NCBI GenBank assembly: GCA_947172415.1
Contig: OX359191.1
Location: 868,001-932,000 of the forward strand
From: Chondrosia reniformis
Lineage: Eukaryota; Porifera; Demospongiae; Chondrillida; Chondrillidae
DNA: 64,000 nucleotides
Direction of reading: 5' to 3'
Under the pieces are notes generated by a model. The model made no database searches, had not been told where the DNA came from, and saw only the letters and a list, made by a program, of their open reading frames with translations. The translations under genes were made by a program, and so were the position numbers. Positions 36,846 through 49,512 of the stretch are shown in pieces (the first letter of the stretch is position 1; every line of letters begins with the position of its first letter).

Positions 36846-39800
36846 ATGCAAGGCTCAGGACAGAATATGTTCCAATTCGTCGGTCAACCGGTTCCTCCTT
36901 CTTCTTCTTCTACATCTTCCTCCTCGCAACCTCGTCCACCCAAGAGACAGTAAGTTGGAAGTTACAGAGTCTACACGTGTTAATTGCATGGTCTTCAATT
37001 CCTTTGCTATAACCTGATCTATAGCTAGCTCTTCGATTTCTACCTTATTAATCTTACAGGACTAGCTACGTAGGTATATTTTTGTAGAGTATTCAATTTT
37101 CATTTACCCTTTTGTTAACCACAATATCTTCACACTCACACAAGCCGACTATTTCTGGACTGAACATGTAATATGCACTGAAAGAGGTTTTCTTCTTTCA
37201 AAATTATCGTCAAATGTATTTGAGCTAAAATTTGTATAGTTTACACACTTATAGTAAGTTTTAATTTCGGCTTCTTCTACTTAAGTATATATTACCAAAA
37301 CGTTTTAATCATGTTATAAAGTAAAGAGATGTAGGTACACGTATTTTCGTTTACTCCAGATCCATAACAATTTATTTTTTAAATAAGGTACTTTTGTGTA
37401 ATATATTATATCTATAATATCCACGCATCGGTAGTAAGTGTGCTGTTTACTACTTGACCGTACAGTTGCACTATACCCGCAATTTAGAGACTATGAACCA
37501 GAGCTTCATATAGTAATTGTAACAAATGTTGTTCCATTGATATACGATTTGTTTGATAAATTTTATTTCTTAATTAGACGAGTTCGTCCTCCTGAGAAGA
37601 TGCAAAGGAATAGAGAGCTCACTGCTGCAAGGAGGAAAGAGGAAAATGTAATGATTTCCCAGTTGACCAGCGTCATCCCTCTGTCAGATGAACAGCTCAG
37701 AAAGGCAGACCGAACCACCCTAATCCGCCTGGCTGTTCATTTTATAAAGGTCAAGGAACTGGTTTCAAGTAAGTGGCATTGACATTCTTCTCCATGCTAG
37801 TTACATCATTGTATAGAATTGTTTTCCAAAGGAAGTTAGATCATTTCTATATATGCACAAAATGAGACATAAGAATTGCTAGTTGTAAAATCATTATTCA
37901 GTGTCTAGAATTCACACCCTGGTGTATGGGGGAGAGGGTTATGCATATTTACATAATATATGTATACTTGTATAGACTAATAGCTATATATATATGTGAT
38001 ACATATAGCACATGAATGTATATAATTTGCAATGGCTGTATATAGAAGACTGTACTGTGTGTGTAATTTAATCTAATCATGTTTTATGACCCTGTACAGT
38101 GAAGTTTTATATGACCACATTGTCACATATGGTATTTCATTAAATTCCTACCATGGATATAAGTTAGTGTGTTTTAGGGTGTTCATCAGCAACACTGTTG
38201 TTTTCTAATTTGGAGAGATTTTATCAATTCCACCTAAGTTTTAATTATCCACCAGTAGGTTAGTGTATATAATGAGGAGACCACCTTTATACCTTTTTGG
38301 AGTTTTGTCGTTTGTACATACATACATACATAGTTAACCCCAAATCAGGAATAATAATGTAAAGGGGAAAACTTTTCTCGGTGGTTTGGGATAAAAATAA
38401 GATTCATGGCATATGTAAAGTTTCTGTTTAATATTTTTGTAGTAGATGGTCATGTGGTGAATATAATGTTTGTTCTAGTGAACAGACTTTGACACCTAGA
38501 TGTTTTGGTACACATGGGGTTGCATTCTTAAAGAATCTATCTTCTTCCTCTGACAGTAAAGAGGAGAAATGAAGGAAATCCTCTAAGTGTAGCTTCATTT
38601 CCTTTATCCATCCCTTTAAGCCTGTATGTGTAGAATGGAACACTTTTGGCCTTCCATTAACAAGGAATTGAATACTATCTACATACAAAAGATAACATAT
38701 ACAGAATTATGAGTCTTGATGAGATTGGTGATTTAATTATGATTGTTTTGTATTTAAACACTGCTAGATTTTCTGCTTCCTAACGCATTTTCACCAAAAT
38801 ATATCATTATGGTGTAATAATGACCACATGACATGAGTAGCTTTAAACGGTGAACTTTAGTCCTTGTGGCATCCTTTGGGAACTCTTTCTTATCTTCAAT
38901 ACAGAGAAGTGCTTCAAGTGTAATGTTGACTGCCTCAGGCCATATGGTATTCACTTGTACTGTTATAGGATAGCTAGACAATTGTTTAATGAACAAGGGT
39001 AACTAAATTACTTCTAAATTACTTGCATGAAAGTGGCGTTGAGCCTATATATCATATTATGTTCATAGCTCAAGGGTGGCCACCATCTTGAGGTGTTGCA
39101 TTCCTGTGTGTCTTCCACTCCTATGAATATAATTATCTACTGACCAATCAGTGAATTAAAATTGAGGTTACAAAGGGTCATATGTTTATCAAAACAGTTA
39201 ATAAGTTACCTGTACTCGTAGCCTCTTAAAAACATTGCCCCTCGAGGATACACAGTTGAACCAGTGTGATGACAGTTTGTATTATGTAACCATATTGTTG
39301 TATGTAAGACTGTTTTGGTCTTGTAAGTATATACGTATATGTACTAATTTTCATGTTCAAAATACTTGCAGCATTTCTTTAACATTTATAACAATCTTTT
39401 GTGAACAATTAGAGTCGGAAGTATCTAAAAGTGATCCATATGTTACTTGCTATACTCTATCTGATGCATGTATCTGTATGATACTATTGGATCTTGTAAT
39501 TGTGAGAAAATGTTCAAATGGTAGATGACTTGTCACTGTAGCATTCCACTGTTAAGTGATAAATACTCACTAGTTTTATTTCTGTTTCAGCTATTACCCC
39601 TTTCCTAATCAAATTAACACTATAAGTGCTTTGCTTAATACATTATAATTGATATGACCTAAGCTTCCAAAGTGGGAAACTAATTTTATGTCTCAAGTAG
39701 TACGTACTCTTTTTTGATATCCGTGTTGGACATTGGGTTTAGCCTCGTTTATCATTGGGTTGGTATCCAGTGGTTACCGCCCTTGGTTAACATTCTTACT

Positions 39801-42800
39801 CCTTCGCTAACATTGTAAAAACTGACTGGTCGCATTCATGCATTCAACATGTGTACCACTTGTATATTCTTGTATATTTCTGTAAAACTGTATTTTTCCA
39901 ATGTTTTGGTGAAAAGTGGGATGTTCTGTATAATGGTTGATGACAAATGGCTAAAGTAACAACCAAAAGGTCAATCTTAATTGGATTCATAGATGAGGAT
40001 TCCAGGATGTCTGTCTATTGTGTAGACTGCCTGTGTATTATAAAATCCCCTAAAGTCCTTGGCAGTAATAACACTCATCACTCATTAGTAAGCCTGTTAA
40101 TGTATGCCCCATTGATTGTATTGTTACACACCAATGGGTTGTAGATCTGTCTTGAAGGGAATTTCTATATTGGGGGTTAGCTATTCCAATAATTTCTGGT
40201 ATGCTATAGTATACCTTGAGGCCAGTTTGGTATGAACTTATTTCTTATTTTTATGTCACACAATGCTTTCATCATTTTATATATTTCCCTGATTCCCTTT
40301 AAGCTAACTCTTGCTTACATTTGTAGATAAAGTAGAATTTAATAAATAAATGCAAATAGTGATGGCCACACATATTTTAACTGGTAGTCTGAGCTGTGTG
40401 CATTATGTTTGTGTTATCTGCCCCTTTAGGTGCCTTCAAAACCTCAGCCAATCCAGCAAACCTACTGGCTCAAGTAAGTTTAGTTTGACCTTATTACACC
40501 ACCCAAACTACTTACACGTGTTCTAGATACACTGTAGTGTATATTATAAGTAGCAGAAACTACTTCATGAAAAGGAATTGTTTTCTCTGGTATCCTTGGA
40601 TACGTACATTTAGTAGATGCTTCTGGAATGCAACAAATTCAAGTCAATTTTGACATATTTGTTTGTAGGATTTCAGCGGTTTTGTTATTTTGGTCGATTC
40701 TGAGTTAAACATACTGTATGCTTCAGAAAGTCTAACTGAACAACTTGGGCCTCAACAGGTGAGTATCTTGAGGTTGGAAATTAAGTAGTTACATACATGT
40801 GTAGTGTAAACAGTATGTTCACAGGTATATATGTGGAATTGTGTGAATGTGGGGTGGAATTCCCAGAAACAGCTGTCTGGCCCAGTGGAGAAGGATAGAA
40901 GCTATAGGCCTTATTCTAAATTGATGTAGCATGTAAGAGAAATAGTGTGTTAGATTAATCATGTGTGTAGTATTATACTATATACAGTACTTAAATAATT
41001 GAAATCTAATACACCATTTTCCTACATACTATGCCTACTCTGTAAAAAAGCCTATAGGGGAACTAAACCTGGAGAGAGCTTTGGATGAAGATACAGGTCC
41101 TGGAGTCTTTTCTCTCTTCTTTTCCTCTATTTCATCTTCTTCTCCACTGGGTCAGACAGCTGTTTCTGGGATGTATGTGTATCTCTATGTGTGTATTATT
41201 ATTGTATATATAGTATGTATACACTTGGCAGACACTGTTGATATGTATCACTTGTTGTGTGGCCTCAGGTTGATACAATTGGACAGGCGTTCACTGAACT
41301 GATTCACCCACAAGATTGTGATCAAGTCGAGTCCATCGTTCAGGCAGTGTTCAGAGAAGCTCAAACTCCAAAACTAGAAGAAGGACAAAATAAGAACTTT
41401 GTTGTGAGAATGAGGACTACCTTGTCAACAGCTGTGAGATCACAGTCAAAGATACAGTACAAAGTGAGTGTGTTAGATGTTTGACGCCATACTATCATTA
41501 AATATAATGTGACTGCATATGAATAAACTAATTTTAAAAACATTAGAATGATCTATTTTTAGAGCCTGTAGGGCTTTAAACTATTCACTTGATAAGATTA
41601 TGATGTCATAACCTTTTTATTATTTATTGCTGAATCATGTGTAAATTAACATCCTTGTTTTCAATTTGTGTGTTCTAGAATGTCTTTGTGACATGCCATC
41701 ATAAGCACTTTGGCGGTAACCTGTCTGGTCATGAAGGAGTTGAAAATGGAGTTGTTTTGCTCTGTCGTAGTGAGGAAATTAAGGGAATTCCCGAGATATG
41801 CTTTGGTGCATATGTGGAAAGTCAAGTGGATCTGAACTGCTGTTTCCAAAAGATTGATATTAGGTTAGTAGAATTATTGGAAATCTACTTTAGTCTTCAT
41901 TGATTTATTCATTTGATTACTGAACTGTAGCTGTGTATGACCTTTCAATTAATGGTTTATCATTTCTTAATGAGAATCTCTGAATATCCTTACATTGATG
42001 AAGTGTTTAGTCACAAATTATAGATTCGTGTAACAAATTATTTTTGAAAGTCCTGATTGGATGGAAATATACAGCTACATATGCATACGTACGTGCTTCA
42101 CCTTCAGAAATAAATACTATATTATGTATTTTATTATAATATTTACATTTTGGTTTTCCATATACAGAGGAGAATGGATATTTGGTTATGGGGTTCATTC
42201 ACTGGTTGGAAAGAGTGCCAAAGTTCTCCGTCACCCTGGTGATGCGGTTGACAGCAAGGCTTTGGATGAGAGAAAGGACTACAGTAAGTTTGAAATATTA
42301 AATTGACCATCTAACAAATTTAATTGACAAAGAAATGATTCTCAATCTCTTTGGTGTTATTTAGTATATCAAAAGGGATTCTTTGTGACTCCATCTTATC
42401 GAGTTCTGTCTGCGTGGGGGGACTGGTTGTGGGTACAAAGCAGATTTGTGCCACTTATTGTCAATGGCAAATGGAAAGGGTTCAAAGTTCAGACTTGGAT
42501 TGTTGCGTAAGTTTTTTGGTTACTTAGTAACATATCTAGCTCCATTCAGTAGAAATATCCCAATTGAATTGATCATTGACTTTGAATTTAACTTCTTTGT
42601 ATAGTGCTACGGAAGGAACATCTGCTAGTTCACTCTTTGATAAGAAGTCTCTCCCAATTTCGCCTCCTCAACTCAGTCCTAGAGGACCTACAATGGGCTC
42701 TGCGTCTTCTCTACCTTCTGCTAGAACCAGCACCTCATCCTCAAATGTACCTGAGAGTGACAGTGCCTTCAACTCAAAGTCAACATCATGTTTGACCAGT

Positions 42801-43799
42801 CCTCACCTCAGTCCTCGGAGTAATCACAGCTCACCACCTGATCTCTCCCATCAAAACCTGAGTAATCACAGCTCACCACCTGATCTCTCCCATCAAAACC
42901 TGAGTAATCACAGCTCACCACCTGATCTCTCCCATCAAAACCTGAGTAATCACAGCTCGCCACCTGATCTCTCCCATCAAAACCTGAGTAATCACAGCTC
43001 GCCACCTGATCTCTCCCATCAAAACCTGAGTAATCACAGTTCAATACCTGACCTCACCCATCAAGACCTGAGCAATCACAGCTCAATAGCTGACCTCTCC
43101 CATCACAACCTGATTGACCACAGTTCACCACCTGACCTCTCCCATCACAACCTGATTGACCACAGTTCACCACCTGATCTCTCCCATCACAACCTGACTG
43201 ACCACGGTCCACCCTCTACGGGTAGTTTTGAGGACATCATCAATACTGTACTCGGAGAAGACTCTTGTTTGGAGCCACTGAGCATGTTTGGAGCCGGTGA
43301 AAACCAGCTTATGGATAAATTTTCGGGAGGCCTTTCTCCCCTAAGCACCAACTCGTCACATTCTCATCTGTCCAATGTGTCGATACATCCGCCTGGTACC
43401 TCATCAATACTTTATGGGAACAAGTTGAGAGTGGCTAATGAGCCACTATCCTTTGATAACTTACTTACAGTACCAAACATTGGCAGAGGGAACTCACCGA
43501 GATACCTCTCCCCTTCCCCTAGTGGGTCGAGGTCCGATTGGACAGGCACACCCAGTCCTCATGAAGAGGTGAATATTCCAGCTTTTGAAGATAGCAAGGA
43601 GCACTTTCCTTCCAGTATATTTAACGTGGGCTCTGCCCAATCCTTTTCCCTGTATTCTGTTCCTCCTCAGAATGAAATATCTCCATCCTATCTTGTGCCC
43701 AGCCTATCAACACAAGGGTTTCCCACCTTTAAGTGCAGCAGTACATATGATGCATCACAGCTTCCTGACTGGAAGGACAATCAGACACTATTCATATAG
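36846..43799 (+). CDS. bHLH-PAS transcription factor, class I-like (HIF/SIM/trachealess group), 753 aa
   Basis: Nine exons join in phase: 36846-36949, 37578-37768, 40430-40473, 40669-40758, 41269-41463, 41679-41863, 42168-42283, 42365-42506, 42605-43799. Order: Ser-rich N-terminus; bHLH (about 36-98, with AARRKEENV basic part, VIPL in helix 1 and ADRTTLIRLAVHFIK in helix 2); PAS-A (GFVILVDSELNILYASESL to CHHKHF, about 114-230); PAS-B (about 270-355, with YRVLSAWGDWLWVQSRFVPL); then a long Ser/Pro/His-rich tail containing a 42-bp coding minisatellite. Class I members pair with ARNT-type partners and bind DNA in the nucleus; which class I member this is cannot be settled by eye. The basic region seems two residues shorter than the usual AARxRRSKE form. 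SCYL2 ends 237 bp upstream. Confidence 0.9.
38428..38996 (-). pseudogene. Unidentified minus-strand coding-like exons inside bHLH-PAS intron 2
   Basis: Two blocks look protein-coding. The one at about 38754-38996 starts with a run like QLSSYPITVQVNTIWPEAVN. The one at 38428-38678 follows a TAG acceptor and begins DSIQFLVNGRPKVFHSTH. Amino-acid composition is ordinary and not repeat-like. I could not place a start exon, a full splice chain or a family, so it may be a nested gene, a retrocopy or a fossil fragment. Confidence 0.35.
40845..40965 (+). repeat. Dispersed repeat family R1, forward copy
   Basis: GGGTGGAATTCCCAGAAACA and GCTGTCTGGCCCAGTGGAG blocks, then the right-end block; lies head to head with the reverse copy at 41000-41172. 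Confidence 0.85.
41000..41172 (-). repeat. Dispersed repeat family R1, reverse copy
   Basis: Reverse order of the same blocks, ending CACTGGGTCAGACAGCTG and TTTCTGGGA. With the copy at 40845-40965 it forms an inverted pair in bHLH-PAS intron 4. Confidence 0.85.
42817..43210 (+). repeat. 42-bp coding minisatellite inside the bHLH-PAS gene
   Basis: About nine 14-residue units LSNHSSPPDLSHQN and variants (IPDLTHQD, LIDHSSPPDLSHHN), about residues 428-558. The first units are almost identical; the later ones have diverged. Frame kept. Confidence 0.97.
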
Positions 43800-44146
43800 G
43801 TCCCACAGCAGATCAATATGACCACTGATTAATCTCTCCTCTTAGACCTTATTGATATTAGGTATTGTTTGAGTATACAGACACTATTAGTGCTATACCA
43901 ATTGGTTGTGTCTCCATTTACTCTTTTACATTTCTTTTACTTTATTTGTTAAACAGTAAAACTAGTAATGGTTGTAAATTATCATTTGTTCATTTTTGAT
44001 CAGATTTGTGTATATTATATCAGAGTGTGGAAGTAAATTTATGCCTTGAAGTTCTATAACATACACTTATAAGATTTTAGTATAATGTTAATTAAACTTT
44101 ATGTCCATAGTATATCTCAATATTATATAGTTAATTATAATTAGTA
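43800..44146. other. bHLH-PAS 3' flank
   Basis: AT-rich, no coding signal. The first clear AATAAA after the stop lies at about 44151, inside the left terminal repeat of the next element, so the element may supply the poly(A) site. Confidence 0.4.
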
Positions 44147-44184
44147 AAGTAAATAAAAAACATTTACAAAAATGATGTTAGAAG
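44147..44184 (+). repeat. Left 38-bp terminal inverted repeat
   Basis: Starts aagtaaataaaaaacattta and ends gatgttagaag; the exact reverse complement is at 57589-57626. Preceded by GTA. Confidence 0.9.
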
Positions 44185-44484
44185 TAGAAATGGCAGTGTT
44201 CACTAATACATCTGCAAAAAGTATCGAAACAAGACACTGATTATATGATAAGGCTAATCATACAGAAGTTGCATATATACTGAAATTTAAGTAACTTAAC
44301 CATACACTTCTGTGTTTGGGCGCACTAACCTTAAGTAGGAATGGTGCGCCCAAACACAGAAGTGTATGGTTAAGTTACTTAAATTTCAGTATATATGCAA
44401 CTTCTGTATGATTAGCCTTATCATATAATCAGTGTCTTGTTTCGATACTTTTTGCAGATGTATTAGTGAACACTGCCATTTCTA
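44185..44484. repeat. Perfect 140-bp inverted repeat with 20-bp loop
   Basis: Arms 44185-44324 and 44345-44484 are exact reverse complements by eye; the spacer 44325-44344 is ctaaccttaagtaggaatgg. It directly abuts the left terminal repeat on one side and the first satellite monomer on the other. Confidence 0.92.
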
Positions 44485-44683
44485 TTGCCCTATCTCTCAC
44501 CATACGTACATTAACTTTGTGTGGTAGATTTTAATGTACATTAAGGGTCTTAACTCCATCAAACAGTAAGATGTGAAGCTAATACTTGATGTCAGCATTC
44601 ACAGACATGTATGAAACATTTCCAAAGAGTTTTAGAAGTTTGAATATTTGTTCATATTTGCCCTATCAATCACCATACATTAC
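44485..44683 (+). repeat. Satellite array block 1 (just over one monomer)
   Basis: 169-bp satellite beginning TTGCCCTATCTCTCACCATA; ends in the palindromic junction CACCATACATTACGTATGGTG. Confidence 0.85.
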
Positions 44684-45941
44684 GTATGGTGAGAGATAGA
44701 GCATACGTATATGAGTAGATATCAAAATTTGCAAAACTCAATGAAAACCTTTCTTACATCTCTGTAAATACTGAGATAGAGTTTCAGATTCATATCTTTT
44801 CATTTGGAAGAGTTACAGCACCATAATGTACATTAAATTTCTACTATACGACCTTTAATGGTGTAGCATTTATATCGTGCGATACTATTATGGAAATTAT
44901 CGGCATACCAAGTTTAAATGATTTGACATGAATGGGACAACCAGAAACACGCAGGGACAGTCCAGAACGCAGCTATCTGAAGGTCTTTATATAGAGGCCG
45001 GTAGCCATTATACTATTACAGCAATTGAGATTGAGTGTGGCTGGTTATACTAGTTTACCTTCATATCGGAACACCTCTCGCTAAAATCGTTTCTACATGG
45101 GACCAGAAAAGTAGTTCTCCTCCGCCAATCAAGACACTTACAGGATTCTATCCATTTTTCCCAGTTTCTAGATGAACCACAAATACTGGATATACCTTTA
45201 AAATGGCTTGGAACGATGTACTGATCCCGAATTAACTTGATATAATTTGACTACATTTTTCTCGCAAATACCCTATTCTTAAGTATGGAATAGCGCCAAC
45301 CACAATCGTTTCCTTTTGAAATTTTGTTGTTTAAATAGAAGCGCAAAACCTTATAAAGTAGGCCTACCTGGACACATCTCTATGGTGGTTGCGGTTCCCA
45401 TAGAGGTTGGTAGCGCTTAGACTCTGAAGCTGTCTCCTAATCGGTTGGTGCCATAGAGACGTGCTCACCAATAATCCGGATTTCGGGGGGGTTCCACGTA
45501 ATGTGGGATTGGCATCTGATATCTTAGGATTCATATGAGTCGGCCATATCGAGAAGAACTGGTTCTTCTCACGCAAGTGACACCCAAAGTTCAACTCGGT
45601 AGTAATTTGCTTCGGCAGATTCGATAAGCTGAACGTTACCACCGATCCCGGCCTCTGAGCGTCGTGGATGGTAGCGTTCGGTATGGTCCAACTTTTTTTC
45701 TTTGGAGTTTCGTTGGCTGTCGATTGGCGAAATTTCACTTTAACGACATCCATATATTATAAATGGACAGACACTACTTCAACAACAATCAAATACTACA
45801 CAGGGCATTTCCATGTGTATAAGAAATCTTTGATAGCGTTCTATTTTCTCGAATATACATACATTTAGTAACGCATTTGGTACCTTCTCACGGTCGGCCA
45901 TTTATAATATTGTACAATTATCGTATATAAATTTAATTTAT
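44684..45941 (-). repeat. Long unit copy 1 (about 1.26 kb, most complete)
   Basis: Begins with an inverted, diverged satellite monomer (gtatggtgagagatag...ttacagcaccataatgtacatt), then about 1 kb not found in the monomer. The minus strand at 45364-45753 has a 129-residue frame (start MDVVKVKFRQSTANETPKKK) that ends at a possible splice donor (CCAG|GTAGGC). No family recognised; it could be a captured exon or chance. Confidence 0.85.
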
Positions 45942-48290
45942 ATACATTAAGGGTCGTAACTCCATCAAACAGCAAGATGTGAAGATAATACTTGATTTCA
46001 GCATTCACAGACATGTATGAAATATTTCCAAAGAGTTTCAGAAGTTTAAATTTTTGTTCATATTTGCCCTATCTCTCACCATACATTAAACTTGTATGTT
46101 AGATTTTAAAGAACTTTAAGGGTCGTAACTCCAACAAACAGCAAGATGTGAAGCTAATACTTGATTTGAATATTCACAGACATGTATATTGCAAAGAGTT
46201 TTAGAAGTTTCAATTTTTGTTCATATTTGCCCTATCTCTCACAATACATTAAACTTGTATGTTAGATTTTAAAGTACATTAAGGGTCGTAACTCCAACAA
46301 ACAGCAAGATGTGAAGCTAATACTTGATTTCAGCATTCACAGACATGTATGAAACATTTCCAAAGAGTTTTAGAAGTTTCAATTTTTGTTCATATTTGCC
46401 CTATCTCTTACAATACATTAAACTTATATGGTAGATTTTAATGTACATTAAGGGCCGTAATTCCAACAAACAGCAAGATGTGAAGCTAATACTTGATGTC
46501 AGCATTTACAGACATGTAAGAAACATTTCCAAAGAGTTTCAGAAGTTTCAAATTTTGTTTATATTTGCCCTATCTCTCACCATACATTAACTTTGTATGT
46601 TAGATTTTAATGTACATTAAGGGACGTAACTCCATCAAACAGTAAGATGTGAAGCTAATACTTGATGTCAGCATTCACAGACATAAATGAAACATTTCCA
46701 AAGAGTTTCAGAAGTTTCAATTTTTGTTCATATTTGCCCTATCTCTCACCATACATAACACTTGTATGGTAGATTTTAAAGTACATTAAATATAAGGGCC
46801 GTAACTCCAACAAACAGCAAGATGTGAAGCTAATACTTGATGTCAGCATTCACAGACATGTATGAAACATTTCCAAAGAGTTTTAGAAGTTTCAATTTTT
46901 GTTCATATTTGCCCTATCTCTCACAATACAATAAACTTATATGGTAGATTTTAAAGTACATTAAGGGCCGTAATTCCAACAAACAGCAAGATGTGTAGCT
47001 AATACTTGATGTCAGCATTCACAGACATGTATGAAACATTTCCAAAGAGTTTTAGAAGTTTTAATTTTTGTTCATATTTGCCCTATCTCTCACAATACAT
47101 TAAACTTATATGGGAGGTTTTAAAGTACATTAAGGGCCGTAATTCCAACAAACAGCAAGATGTGAAGCTAATACTTGATGTCAGCATTTACAGACATGTA
47201 TGAAACATTTCCAAAGAGTTTCAGAAGTTTCAAATTTTGTTTATATTTGCCCTATCTCTCACCATACATTAACTTTGTATGTTAGATTTTAATGTACATT
47301 AAGGGACGTAACTCCAACAAACAGCAAGATGTGAAGCTAATACTTGATGTCAGCATTTACAGACATGTAAGAAACATTTCCAAAGAGTTTCAGAAGTTTC
47401 AAATTTTGTTTATATTTGCCCTATCTCTCACAAAACATTAACTTTGTATGTTAGATTTTAATGTACATTAAGGGACGTAACTCCATCAAACAGTAATATG
47501 TGAAGCTAATACTTGATGTCAGCATTCACAGACATAAATGAAACATTTCCAAAGAGTTTTAGAAGTTTCAATTTTTGTTCATATTTGCCCTATCTCTCAC
47601 CATACATAACACTTGTATGGTAGATTTTAAAGTACATTAAGGGCCGTAATTCCAACAAACAGCAAGATGTGTAGCTAATACTTGATGTCAGCATTCACAG
47701 ACATGTATGAAACATTTCCAAAGAGTTTTAGAAGTTTTAATTTTTGTTCATATTTGCCCTATCTCTCACCATATATTAAACTTGTATGTTAGATTTTAAA
47801 GTACATTAAGGGTCGTAATTCCAACAAACAGCAAGATGTGAAGCTAATACTTGATGTCAGCATTCACAGACATGTATGAAACATTTCCAAAGAGTTTTAG
47901 AAGTTTTAATTTTTGTTCATATTTGCCCTATCTCTCACAATACATTAAACTTATATGGGAGATTTTAAAGTACATTAAGGGCCGTAATTCCAACAAACAG
48001 CAAGATGTGTAGCTAATACTTGATGTCAGCATTCACAGACATGTATAAAACATTTCCAAAGAGTTTTAGAAGTTTTAATTTTTGTTCATATATATTTGCC
48101 CTATCTCTCACCATACATTAAACTTATATGGTAGATTTTAAAGTACATTAAGGGCCGTAATTCCAACAAACAGCAAGATGTGAAGCTAATACTTGATGTC
48201 AGCATTTACAGACATGTATGAAACATTTCCAAAGAATTTTAGAAGTTTCAATTTTTGTTCATATTTGCCCTATCTCTCACCATACATTAC
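45942..48290 (+). repeat. Satellite array block 2, about 14 monomers
   Basis: Head-to-tail monomers of about 168-169 bp containing TACATTAAGGG(T/C)CGTAA, GATGTGAAGCTAATACTTGA and TTCATATTTGCCCTATCTCT. Monomers differ by a few percent and fall into subtypes. Open frames of 65 codons recur but are by-products. Confidence 0.95.
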
Positions 48291-49512
48291 GTATGGTGAG
48301 AGATAGGGCAAATTAGAATATATCAAAATTTGCAAAACTCAATGAAAACCTTACATACATCTCTGTGAATACTGAGATAGAGTTTCAGATTCATATCTTT
48401 TCATTTGGAAGAGTTACAGCACCATAATGTACATTAAATTTCTAATATACGACCTTTAATGGTGTAGCATTTATATCGTGTGATACTATTATGGAAATTA
48501 TCGGCATACCAAGTTTAAATGATTTGACATGAATGGGACAACCAGAAACACGCAGGGACAGTCCAGAACGCAGCTATCTGAAGGCCTTTATATAGAGGCC
48601 GGTAGCCATTATACTATTACAGCAATTGAGATTGAGTGTGGCTGGTTATACTAGTTTACCTTCATATCGGAACACCTCTCGCAAAAATCGTTTCTACATG
48701 GGACCAGAAAAGTAGTTCTCCTCCGCCAATCAAGACACTTACAGGATTCTATCCATTTTTCCCAGTTTCTAGATGAACCACAAATACTGGATATACCTTT
48801 AAAATGGCTTGGAACGATGCACTGATCCCGAATTAACTTGATATAATTTGACTACATTTTTCTCGCAAATACCCTATTCTTAAGTATGGAATAGCGCCAA
48901 CCACAATCGTTTCCTTTTGAAATTTTGTTGTTTAAATAGAAGCGCAAAACCTTATAAAGTAGGCCTACCTGGACACATCTCTATGGTGGTTGCGGTTCCC
49001 ATAGAGGTTGGTAGCGCTTAGACTCTGAAGCTGTCTCCTAATCGGTTGGTGCCATAGAGACGTGCTCACCAATAATCCGGATTTCGGGGGGGTTCCACGT
49101 AATGTGGGATTGGCATCTGATATCTTAGGATTCATATGAGTCGGCCATATCGAGAAGAACTGGTTCTTCTCACGCAAGTGACACCCAAAGCTCAACTCGG
49201 CAGAGCGTTACCACCGATCCCGGCCTCTGAGCGTCGTGGATGGTAGCGTTCGGTATGGTCCAACTGTTTTTCTTTGGAGTTTCGTTGGCCGTCGATCGGC
49301 AAAATTTCACTTTAACGACATCCATATAATGTATGTGGATAAATACTGCTTCAACAACAATCAAGTACTATACAGTGCATATCCATGTGTATAAGAAATC
49401 TTTGGAAGTGCTCTAGTTATTCGGATATACATATATTATAGTATCGCATTTGGTACCTACTCACGGTCGGCCATTTATAGTATTGTACAATTATCGTATA
49501 TATAAATTTAAT
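48291..49512 (-). repeat. Long unit copy 2 (about 1.22 kb)
   Basis: Nearly identical to copy 1, but it lacks about 30 bp inside the 129-residue frame at about 49200, which breaks the frame. The deletion lies between two short CGGCAGA-like matches. Confidence 0.9.
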
